A stretch of DNA of 64,000 bases, from contig CBDBCU010000008.1 of assembly GCA_965203435.1 (NCBI GenBank), positions 186,001 through 250,000 of the forward strand, in the 5' to 3' direction. Under the pieces are notes generated by a model that did not search any database, was not told where the DNA came from, and saw only the letters and a list, made by a program, of their open reading frames with translations. Shown here one piece after another: positions 1 to 7,135 of the stretch (position 1 is its first letter; each line of letters begins with the position of its first letter). Made by a program: the position numbers and the translations under genes. The stretch is from CBDBCU01 sp965203435. GTDB lineage: Bacteria > Chloroflexota > Dehalococcoidia > Lucifugimonadales > UBA3495.

Positions 1-141
1 ACAGGCCGCTGTGGAGTGAGGTTTGCGGGCCGGTGTCCCCGGCTGCTGAAACATTGCCCGCAGTTACCGGGTTGCTGGGCAGTGGGTTGATTGCGGCCCG
101 GCCATCGTCCTTCCCGCCGCCGACCGTAATTCCCGCAGCCC

Positions 142-410
142 CTACCGTCATTCCCGCGTAAGCGGGAATCCCGAAGTTGCTTGCCGGCAACGGTCCTGTC
201 TGACACAGTACCGTCCGGGATTCCCGCTTACGCGGGAATGACGGTAGGGGGCGCACGGGATTCCCGCCGGCGTGGGAAGGACGGTAGGGGGCGCACGGGA
301 TTCCCGCCGGCGTGGGAAGGACGGTAGGGGGCGCACGGGATTCCCGCCGGCGTGGGAAGGACGGTAGGGGGCGCACGGGATTCCCGCCGGCATGGGAAGG
401 ACGGTAGGGG
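142..410. repeat. Family A inverted pair followed by a 40-bp tandem palindrome array
   Basis: An inverted pair of the ATTCCCGCGTAAGCGGGAAT palindrome lies at about 150-240. It runs into a tandem array with an exact 40-bp period (unit starts at 241, 281, 321, 361 and 401). Each unit holds a related palindrome-like core ending in GTGGGAAGG. The last full copy differs by one base. The rest of 1-576 shows no convincing gene. Confidence 0.85.
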
Positions 411-576
411 GATGGGCTATTCCGCGGCGTCAATAATCGGTGTCAGTACGCCCGAAACCCGGAATTTCCCAATTCCCCGACAAAGAAAAAACTTCACAAT
501 TCCTTCAACATTTCCCCTTATATTGCTCCTCAGCAACCGCCGCGGAAAGCGGACGGAAAACTCAGGAGGTTTGACA

Positions 577-1221
577 ATGGGATTCAAGAGGTTCCTCAAA
601 AACAAGTTCGTCCTGATGGCCGCCGGCGGCCTGATGGCGCTGGGATTGGTGGGCGGCGCGGGCCTGGTCGTCGCCGGGGCGGCCTATGGGCATAGCTCCG
701 GCTCCGGTTTCGGCGCGGTCAACGACTTCGCCGGCCGGGTGGCCCAAAAGCTCAACGCGGCCCTGGGGCTGACCGAGGATCAGGAAATTTCGGCGGCGCA
801 GATGCAGACCGCCTTTAACGCCGCCACCGCCGACCTCCAGGAGGAACACCTCCAGACGAAGTTGGAGGACGCCGAAGTGGCCCAGGCGGAGGCCGACGCC
901 ATTATGGACTGGTTCCGGGCTTGGCCCTATGCCGAGCTGATCCGGCTGCGCCCCATCGGTTTTGCCGACAATGCCGACCGGCTGACCCGGAAACTCGCCC
1001 ACCTGGTGGAAAAGGAGTGGATTACCCAAGCCCAATCCGATGGCATCGTTTCCTGGTACAACGACCGGCCGGAACTGCCGGAGGGCTTGGAACGGGCGCA
1101 TCGCGGCGGTCACCGGGGTAAAGGCGACCGGGACGGCGGCAATGCCCGCCGCCATAATCGCGGCGGCGACCGGGATGGGGACGGCGCCGCCGCCCGTTTC
1201 GGCGGGTTCGATTTCTACTGA
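577..1221 (+). CDS. Membrane-anchored helical protein with Gly/Arg/Asp-rich tail
   Basis: This is a 214-residue protein of unknown function. The ATG at 577 is chosen because CAGGAGG lies eight bases upstream; the frame stays open further back only through repeat DNA. A basic start (MGFKRFLKNKF) is followed by one hydrophobic segment at about residues 12-36, which fits a signal anchor. The middle holds two related helical blocks of the type AxADxIxxW....P (AEADAIMDWFRAWP and AQSDGIVSWYNDRP). I associate this pattern with small extracytoplasmic proteins of Chloroflexota, without a firm family name. The last 40 residues are rich in Gly, Arg, Asp and His. A strong terminator follows the stop, so it is probably a single-gene unit. 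Confidence 0.75.
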   Translation: MGFKRFLKNKFVLMAAGGLMALGLVGGAGLVVAGAAYGHSSGSGFGAVNDFAGRVAQKLNAALGLTEDQEISAAQMQTAFNAATADLQEEHLQTKLEDAEVAQAEADAIMDWFRAWPYAELIRLRPIGFADNADRLTRKLAHLVEKEWITQAQSDGIVSWYNDRPELPEGLERAHRGGHRGKGDRDGGNARRHNRGGDRDGDGAAARFGGFDFY

Positions 1222-1237
1222 CACCCCCCAATTCCGG

Positions 1238-1276
1238 GGATGGGGACGGGATGTTGTATCCCGTCCCCATCCTTTA
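1238..1276 (+). terminator. Rho-independent terminator
   Basis: A perfect 15-bp stem (1238-1252 with 1258-1272) and a 5-base loop GTTGT, followed by TTTAT. It lies 17 bases after the stop of the gene ending at 1221. Confidence 0.85.
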
Positions 1277-1404
1277 TAATCCGGGGCGGCAAAACTTTGC
1301 CGGCCGCCTGATTCAAGGAAAGGGACAATTGCCTATACCTAGCGCCATCCTTACCGTCCTAGTGTCATTCTTTACCATCTTGGGGCCGTCTTTACCGTCC
1401 TAGT

Positions 1405-1625
1405 GCTGCCTCTACCGTCATTCCCGCGTAAGCGGGAATCCCGAAAGGCTCTATTGATAGCAACCTGGTCTTTGGCAATACCGTTCGGGATTCCCGCTTA
1501 CGCGGGAATGACGGTAGAGGGATCGGGAATGACGGTAAAGGGGTCGGGAATGACGGCAAGGGGTTGGGAGGACGGTAAGGGGGCTTGGGAATGATGGCAA
1601 AGGGATTGGGATGATGGCAAGTAAG
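1405..1625. repeat. Family A inverted pair with decayed tandem tail
   Basis: The gap 1222-1679 holds the terminator and then a family A inverted pair (about 1418-1512). After the pair come several degenerate units of the form GGGAATGACGGTAAAGGGGTC. Apart from these I see no gene in the gap. Confidence 0.8.
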
Positions 1626-1679
1626 GGGCTGTCCGGTATATGCCATTGCCCCAAGTTTAAGGAAAGGGGACAACTAACT

Positions 1680-2219
1680 ATGTTTGCCGGTTTGACGGCC
1701 GGGGGGATTGCCACCATCCTGGCGGTGTTGCTTTCCCTGCCGCTGGTTTCTCCCCATGACGGCCTTTTTAACAGCGCCAGCGTGGCCCTGGCCGGCTTGG
1801 GGGTATCGGCCCTGGCCGGGATAATCGGGCATTTTGCCGGCCGCCGGGAGGGAATAGCCGGGGCGCGGCTTTTTGCCCTGCTGTGGCTGCCGTTGGCTAT
1901 CGGGTTGACCGGAGTTGCCCTTTATGGAATGGCGGCGAGCGGTCTGGAAAATTACTGGGCTTTTACCCTGGTTCTAGCCGCCGCGCTGTTCGGGGGGGCT
2001 GGCGGCGGCGCTGTGCTGCTGCGCCGCTATGGGCCTAATCTGCCCTGGTGGTTGGCCCTGCCGGTTATCATCCTGGCCTTGACCCTGGGCTGGGCTTGGC
2101 GGGAAAGCGGCGATCAGCCCGGCGGGGGCTTGGAATTGCCGCCGCCGGCCGCCCGGCAGTTGCCCTATATTCCATCCATCCTATCCATCCCATTATCCGG
2201 CTTATCCGACGAGGTTTAA
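1680..2219 (+). CDS. Small multi-pass membrane protein
   Basis: This 179-residue protein is mostly hydrophobic, with about five probable membrane segments (starting near residues 3, 32, 60, 88 and 120) and a short polar C-terminus. The ATG at 1680 is preferred because GGAAAGGGGA lies just upstream and the first residues form a membrane segment; the longer open frame from 1611 runs back into repeat DNA. It ends 10 bases before the YceI lipoprotein gene, so the two may be transcribed together. I do not recognise a family. It could be a small envelope-stress or transport accessory protein, but nothing in the sequence decides this. Confidence 0.65.
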   Translation: MFAGLTAGGIATILAVLLSLPLVSPHDGLFNSASVALAGLGVSALAGIIGHFAGRREGIAGARLFALLWLPLAIGLTGVALYGMAASGLENYWAFTLVLAAALFGGAGGGAVLLRRYGPNLPWWLALPVIILALTLGWAWRESGDQPGGGLELPPPAARQLPYIPSILSIPLSGLSDEV

Positions 2220-2229
2220 GAGAGGTTTT

Positions 2230-3099
2230 ATGCCCGCAGTCCCTCCGGTTCTTGGTCAAATCCTGATCCGCCGCATCGCCCGGCCGGCGTTGCTGGTGGC
2301 TTTATCCCTGCTGCTGGCCCTGGCGGTGGTAGCTTGCGGCGGAGCGGCCGCGCCGGCTCCGGCCGAACCCACGGCCGCGCCGCCGCCGACCGCCGCGCCG
2401 ACTCCGCCGCCGGCGGCCGCCACTACGGCCCCGTCTCCGGCAGCTACGGATACGCCAACGGCGGCCGCGCCCGCCCCTACCGCCGCGCCGGCGGCAACTA
2501 ATCCGCCGCCAACGGCCGCCGCCGCTACTGAGCCGCCGCCTACCGCCGCCCCGGAAAGCCCGGCGGCTACGGACAGCGGCCGGCCGGCTTTCATTGTGGG
2601 CGACGGTTCTGCGGCTACCTTTACCGTCAACGAAAAACTGGCCTGGCTGGACTTGCCTAATGATGCCGTAATGCGGACTGAATCCCTGTCCGGCATGGTC
2701 TATCTGGATGGCCGGCCCTCGGTAGTGGATATTGACCTCCATTCCTTGACCAGCGACTCGGATCGGCGGGATCGCTATGTAAGGCAGCGGATGTTTCCCA
2801 ATCATCCTACCGCCACTTTTACCGTAACCGATTTGGGGGAATTGCCTAATCCCTTGCCGGCCGGGGAAGTCATCACCCGGGAAGTGGCCGGGGAATTGTC
2901 CATTGGCGGCGTGGTCAAACCGTTGACCTTTGCCGTGGAAGCCCGCCGGGATCCCAATGCCCTGTTCATCCTGGGCCGTACCACCTTTACTTGGGCGGAT
3001 TTGGAAATCCCGCCGCCCAACATTCCCGGCCGGATTCAGGTCAAGGATGAGGTGCAGGTGGAAGTGCTGCTGTCCGCCCTCCCGGAATCGGGCGGCTAG
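2230..3099 (+). CDS. YceI-domain lipoprotein
   Basis: This 289-residue protein has an N-terminal signal with a lipobox ending in Cys at about residue 36 (ALAVVACGG). A linker of about 80 residues follows, made almost only of Ala, Pro and Thr, and then a YceI-like beta-barrel domain from about residue 115. YceI family domains bind polyprenoid or other lipid-like ligands in a lipocalin-like barrel. Family-like features include FTVNEKLAWLDLP, a repeated barrel-strand pattern and RDRYVRQRMFPNHPTATF, where the usual HxxSxxFFDV..YP signature is partly altered. It is probably anchored on the outer face of the cell. The response regulator gene starts 10 bases after its stop, so the pair may sense or answer envelope conditions together (inference). 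Confidence 0.88.
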   Translation: MPAVPPVLGQILIRRIARPALLVALSLLLALAVVACGGAAAPAPAEPTAAPPPTAAPTPPPAAATTAPSPAATDTPTAAAPAPTAAPAATNPPPTAAAATEPPPTAAPESPAATDSGRPAFIVGDGSAATFTVNEKLAWLDLPNDAVMRTESLSGMVYLDGRPSVVDIDLHSLTSDSDRRDRYVRQRMFPNHPTATFTVTDLGELPNPLPAGEVITREVAGELSIGGVVKPLTFAVEARRDPNALFILGRTTFTWADLEIPPPNIPGRIQVKDEVQVEVLLSALPESGG

Positions 3100-3109
3100 A
3101 GGATTCCTG

Positions 3110-3808
3110 ATGCCGAACACCGTGCTGATAGTAGAGGATGACCCTCACGCCGCCGCGTTGGCGCGGCTGTATCTGAACCGGGACGGCCACCGGGTATTGG
3201 CGGCCGCCACCGGCCCGGAGGGATTGCGGCAGGCCCGGGCGGAACGGCCGGATTTGATTGTGCTGGATTTGATGCTGCCGGGGCTGGACGGCTTGGAATT
3301 GTGCCGCGCCCTGCGCGCCGAATCCGATGTCCCCATCATTATGGTAACGGCCCGGGTCGAGGAGGAGGATCGGCTGACCGGGCTGGAAATGGGGGCGGAT
3401 GACTATGTGTCCAAGCCGTTCAGTCCCCGGGAATTGGCGGCCCGGGTCAAGGCGGTATTGCGCCGCTCGGCCCGCTTGGCGGCGGAAAGCGGCGGCGGCG
3501 ATTTGACCTACGGCCCCCTGCGGGCCAATCTGCGGGAACGCACTGCCCAGGCCGGGGATACGCCGGTAGCCTTGACCCCGACCGAGTTCCGCATCCTGGT
3601 AATGCTGCTGCGGGAGCCGGGCCGGGTTTTTACCCGGGAGCAAATCATCGAGCGGGTGTTCGGCTACGATTTCGAGGGTTTTGACCGCACCGTGGACGCG
3701 CACATTTCGGCCCTGCGGCGCAAGCTGGAGCGGCCCTTGCAGCCGGCCCGCTACATCCACACCCTCTATGGCGTGGGGTATAAACTATGGAACGCGGGGG
3801 AAAATTGA
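3110..3808 (+). CDS. OmpR-family response regulator
   Basis: The product is a 232-residue two-domain regulator. The receiver domain (residues 4-115) shows the acidic pair D10-D11, phospho-acceptor D53 (VLDLMLPGLDG), T80 and K102 (DDYVSKPF). The C-terminal winged helix (about 130-228) carries the OmpR/PhoB pattern LTPTEFRIL and HISALRRKLE....YIHTLYGVGYKL. The start at 3110 gives the canonical receiver N-terminus; the frame is open further upstream inside the YceI gene. It overlaps the histidine kinase gene by 22 bases, so the two are translationally coupled and form one two-component system. The target genes are not visible, though the upstream YceI lipoprotein is a candidate. Confidence 0.96.
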   Translation: MPNTVLIVEDDPHAAALARLYLNRDGHRVLAAATGPEGLRQARAERPDLIVLDLMLPGLDGLELCRALRAESDVPIIMVTARVEEEDRLTGLEMGADDYVSKPFSPRELAARVKAVLRRSARLAAESGGGDLTYGPLRANLRERTAQAGDTPVALTPTEFRILVMLLREPGRVFTREQIIERVFGYDFEGFDRTVDAHISALRRKLERPLQPARYIHTLYGVGYKLWNAGEN

Positions 3809-5310
3809 GGGCGCCGGGCTGGTTTTTCAGCCTGCGCTTTCGGCTGATTCTGGCCTTTACCCTGGCTTTGGCCTTGGCCCTGGCCGGAGTGGGGCTGTTC
3901 GTCGGTTTCGCCGCCGAGCAGGAAACCAATCGTTTCCAGCGGCGCAGTCAAGAGTTCCGCGCCGACCGGGTGCATCGCCTTATCGCCCGCCATTACCGGG
4001 AACATCGGGATTGGGCCGGCTTGCAGCCCTGGCTGGAACAGGCCGCCAACCTCTACGGCCGCCGCCTGGTCGTTACCGACCGCAGCGGCCGGATAATCGT
4101 CGATTCCCACGACAAGTTTGCGCCGGAGGGGGCGGCCGCCGCGGAAAAACGCCGGTGGGAAACGCGGGAAAAGGCGGAGTTTTTCGGACGGAGCCGCCCT
4201 ATCGTCGTCGATGACCATCAGGTCGGCGTACTGGCGTTGGCCCCGGACAATGATGCCGCTATTGAGGGGGATAGCAACGGCGGCGGCATCTTTCCGGCCG
4301 CCTTTTTGCCGGCCGGCCCGGCCGGGCCGCCGCCAAACCGGGAGCCGGCCGCCGCCCGTCTGGCCGCCGAAGTGCAGCGTTCCCTGTGGTGGACGGGCTT
4401 GGCCGCCGCCGCCGCCGGCATCCTGCTGGTTTCCCTGATGTCCCGCCGTATCCTGGCGCCGGTGCAGCGGCTCAACGCCGCGGCCCGCCGCTTGGGGCAG
4501 GGCGATTTGTCGCAGCGGGTGCCGGCCGCCGGCCCCCGGGAATTGCAAGACCTGAGCCGCACTTTCAACACTATGGCCGAAAATCTGCAAGCCGCCGAGC
4601 AGCAGCGGCGCAGTCTGGTGGCCGATGTAGCTCACGAATTGCGGACGCCGCTGTCCAACTTGCAAGGCTATCTGGAAGCGGTGCAGGATGGCTTGCTCGC
4701 AGCCGACCAAACCACGATCAGCGCCCTGCGGCAGCAGACCGCCCATCTGATTGCCCTGGTCGAGGATTTGCGCCTGCTGGCCCAGGCCGAGGCCGGCGTT
4801 CTGCAACTGCACCACACTCCCACCGCTATGGCGGAACTGCTGGCCACGGCTATAGATGATTTCCGCCCCCGGGCCGAAAGCAAAGAACTGCGCCTTACCC
4901 TGGAAGTCGAGCCGGATACGCCGTTGCTGTGGCTGGATCAGACCCGGATCCGGCAGATAGTAGGCAATCTGTTGGAAAATGCCTTGCTGCACACTCCGGA
5001 GGGCGGCGGGGTAGCGGTAACGGCCGGCCCGGCGGCTGATGGCGGGATGGCGGTATCCGTGCGGGACAGCGGCCCCGGCATCCCGGCCGCCGACTTGCCC
5101 TATATCTTTGACCGCTTTTACCGGGTGGATCCGTCCCGGGCCCGGGCCAGCGGCGGCGTGGGTTTGGGCTTGACCATTGCCCGCCAGTTGGCCCGGGCCC
5201 ACGGCGGCGACTTGATAGGGGCAAGCCCGGCCGGGGCCGGAAGCGTCTTTACCCTTACCCTGCCGGCTGTAGCGCCGCCGGATCCGGAGCAGTCCGAATT
5301 GGCCGGTTAA
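3787..5310 (+). CDS. Sensor histidine kinase, BaeS/ResE-like
   Basis: The product has 507 residues. An N-terminal membrane helix (about 15-40), an extracytoplasmic region of about 160 residues and a second helix (about 200-222) are followed by HAMP (about 222-275). The HisKA domain has the phospho-acceptor H283 in ADVAHELRTPLSNL. The HATPase domain shows NLLENALLHTPEGG, DSGPGIP and GVGLGLTIARQL. The kinase should sense an extracytoplasmic signal and phosphorylate the regulator encoded just upstream, whose gene it overlaps. The signal is unknown; the sensor region has no domain I recognise. A TATATAAT motif follows the stop but has no matching -35. Confidence 0.95.
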   Translation: MERGGKLRAPGWFFSLRFRLILAFTLALALALAGVGLFVGFAAEQETNRFQRRSQEFRADRVHRLIARHYREHRDWAGLQPWLEQAANLYGRRLVVTDRSGRIIVDSHDKFAPEGAAAAEKRRWETREKAEFFGRSRPIVVDDHQVGVLALAPDNDAAIEGDSNGGGIFPAAFLPAGPAGPPPNREPAAARLAAEVQRSLWWTGLAAAAAGILLVSLMSRRILAPVQRLNAAARRLGQGDLSQRVPAAGPRELQDLSRTFNTMAENLQAAEQQRRSLVADVAHELRTPLSNLQGYLEAVQDGLLAADQTTISALRQQTAHLIALVEDLRLLAQAEAGVLQLHHTPTAMAELLATAIDDFRPRAESKELRLTLEVEPDTPLLWLDQTRIRQIVGNLLENALLHTPEGGGVAVTAGPAADGGMAVSVRDSGPGIPAADLPYIFDRFYRVDPSRARASGGVGLGLTIARQLARAHGGDLIGASPAGAGSVFTLTLPAVAPPDPEQSELAG

Positions 5311-5763
5311 AGGGTATATAATGGGGGTGGGTGCCTGCTTGGATAGACCCTTCCTATCCGCCCATCCTGAACTTGTTGAAGGATGTCATTCCGAAGCGTA
5401 TTACTAGGTCATTCCGAGCGTAGCCGAGGAATCTGAAATGCCCGGCCTTGAATCCATTTCAAGACTTTTAGATTCCTCGGCTACGCTCGGAATGACCTAG
5501 TAGGGTGATTGCGGCTCTGCTACCGTCATTCCCGCGTAAGCGGGAATCCAGGACGGTACCGCGTAAGGCAATCCGGCTTAGGGCAAGGCATTTCTGGATT
5601 CCCGCTTACGCGGGAATGACGGTAGAGGCGACGGGAAGGACGGTAAGGCTGAGATGACGGGATGGCAATAGGGCGCGATGGCAGTAGGGCGGGATGAACG
5701 ATTTTTATGGGCGGCAAGGATGATTTTTACCGGCGTTACCCCGGCATAGGGAAAGGCGGAATT
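5311..5763. repeat. Gap with three repeat types, including a perfect 31-bp inverted repeat
   Basis: The gap holds one family B copy (about 5360-5385). Next come perfect 31-bp inverted arms (5404-5434 and 5470-5500, loop 35 bases) built on TCATTCCGAGCGTAGCCGAG. A family A inverted pair (about 5520-5626) and its degenerate tail follow. No gene seen. Confidence 0.88.
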
Positions 5764-6060
5764 TCAGGGTAAGATCCGCCACCAGGGGCGTTCTTTCGGC
5801 TCCAGTTCCTTGGGATAGACCCGGCGGAATACCCGCAGCAGGGCGTAGGAAATGCCCAGGAGAATCCAGCCCACCAGCATGGGGTCGACCTTCAGGAAAA
5901 GGTCAAAGGGGCCGTTCCAGGGCATAAAATAGCCCTGGATGTCGAACATACTCATGGCAAAAGCGGTCAGCCCGGCGGCGCAAAAGACCAGCAGTACCAC
6001 GCCCACGGCAAAGGAAAGGATGTAGGCGGACAAAGGGGATTGGCCCGGTTCTTGATTCAA
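5764..6060 (-). CDS. Small two-helix membrane protein
   Basis: The 98-residue product has two clear hydrophobic segments, at about residues 12-36 and 61-78, separated by a short loop (FDIQGYFMPWNGPFDLF). The tail is basic and Trp/Pro-rich (KELEPKERPWWRILP). The start codon overlaps the stop of the upstream LON-domain gene by four bases (ATGA arrangement), so translation is coupled. I do not recognise the family. The tight coupling suggests it works with the LON-domain protein, perhaps as a membrane partner, but this rests only on gene order. Confidence 0.75.
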   Translation of the reverse strand: MNQEPGQSPLSAYILSFAVGVVLLVFCAAGLTAFAMSMFDIQGYFMPWNGPFDLFLKVDPMLVGWILLGISYALLRVFRRVYPKELEPKERPWWRILP

Positions 6061-6740
6061 TTCAGCCGCGCCCCCCGATAAGGATTGTTCTTTTCGGTCT
6101 GCTCCCGGAGCAGTTCGTTGGCCCGGCGCAGCAGCGGCCGCAGTTGGGTCAGCCGCGCCCCGGCGGTGTCGGCGGCCAGCAATTCCTGCCGCAATCCGGA
6201 GGGCAGGTCAATGCTGGCCGTCAAGGTAGCCGCCGCCGCAAAGGATAGGGCCAGCGGCTCCTCCGGCGCCGATACCGGAGCGTTCCAACTGCCGGCCAAA
6301 TCGGACAACTGCCGCAGGAAAGCGGCGTATTCGGCCCGGGTGTCCGCCACTAAATCCGGCGACGGCTCCCCGATTCCCTCAGGGATGAAATGTACCAAGC
6401 CAATCAGATGGGGCAGTTGCTGGATGATTTCGACCAGTTGAAAGCGCCGCTCTCCCGCCGCCAGCAGGTTCAGCCGTCCCTCCGGCAGCCGCTCCACTTG
6501 GACAATGCGGGCGGTCGTGCCGATGGGATGGGGTTCCGCCGGCCCGCCCACTTCCGGCCCTTCCTTAATCAAAGCCACGCCAAAGGGGGCATCCCGGTCG
6601 AGGCAGTCGCCAATCATGGCCTTGTAGCGTTCCTCAAAGATATGCAGCGGCAGCCGCATCCCCGGAAACAGCACCAGGTTCAGGGGAAACAGCGGCAGCG
6701 CGGTCAAATCGTCCCGGGGGATGTCCAGCGGCGTAGTCAT
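6057..6740 (-). CDS. LON substrate-binding domain protein
   Basis: The 227-residue protein consists of the N-terminal LON substrate-binding domain alone, with no AAA or protease part. Family features are LPLFPLNLVLFPGMRLPLHIFEERYKAM near the start, FGVALIKEGPEVGG, GTTARIVQVERLPEGRLNLLAAGERRF, and LL..DTAGARLTQL at the C-terminal helical bundle. In other bacteria such stand-alone proteins are annotated as LON-domain or peptidase S16 proteins of uncertain role. The ATG at 6740 is chosen because it gives the usual N-terminus; an upstream start at 6770 would add ten residues. Its stop overlaps the start of the small membrane protein gene. Confidence 0.92.
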   Translation of the reverse strand: MTTPLDIPRDDLTALPLFPLNLVLFPGMRLPLHIFEERYKAMIGDCLDRDAPFGVALIKEGPEVGGPAEPHPIGTTARIVQVERLPEGRLNLLAAGERRFQLVEIIQQLPHLIGLVHFIPEGIGEPSPDLVADTRAEYAAFLRQLSDLAGSWNAPVSAPEEPLALSFAAAATLTASIDLPSGLRQELLAADTAGARLTQLRPLLRRANELLREQTEKNNPYRGARLN

Positions 6741-7055
6741 AACAGCACTAGTATAGCCGCCCGGCGGCAAAAGGGCAAGTTTTTGCGGGAATGGTTATTT
6801 TGATTGTTGCCGCCACCTTGGAACCGTCCTTTCCGCCCATCACTACCGTCATTCCGGCCCCCCACCGTCATTCCCGCGTAAGCGGGAATCCTGAACGGTA
6901 CTGAAAAGACCAGCCCTTTGCCATCCGGCCGCCGCCGGATTCCCGCTTACGCGGGAATGACGGTGGGGGGCCGGAATGACGGTAGTGATGGGCGGGAAGG
7001 ACGGTTTCTATTGGCCGTTCTGGATTCCCGCTTACGCGGTAGTTATTGCCCCCCA
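6741..7055. repeat. Gap with family A pair and half copy
   Basis: A family A inverted pair (about 6868-6966) and a following half copy (7021-7040) fill the middle of the gap. The end of the gap is the UPF0182 promoter. No gene seen. Confidence 0.8.
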
Positions 7056-7084
7056 TTGCAACTACCGGGCATTTCCCTTACAAT
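7056..7084 (+). promoter_or_regulatory. Sigma-70-type promoter of the UPF0182 gene
   Basis: TTGCAA at 7056-7061, a 17-base spacer, and TACAAT at 7079-7084. The leader to the GTG start at 7136 is about 45 bases and contains a purine-rich GGGAAAGAGGAAAAGAG ribosome site. Confidence 0.65.
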
Positions 7085-7135
7085 AGCCGCAGCCGTCAGC
7101 CGCCCCGTTGGGGAAAGAGGAAAAGAGACTGCACT

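Noticed and set aside
1..576. Partial gene entering from the left edge
   Set aside because: Frames there are short or made of repeat translation, with no coding pattern.
3766..5202. A 478-codon open frame on the minus strand
   Set aside because: Shadow of the histidine kinase gene in high-GC DNA.
5316..5325. TATATAAT after the histidine kinase as a promoter
   Set aside because: No -35 at the right distance and no gene downstream on the plus strand for 1.8 kb.
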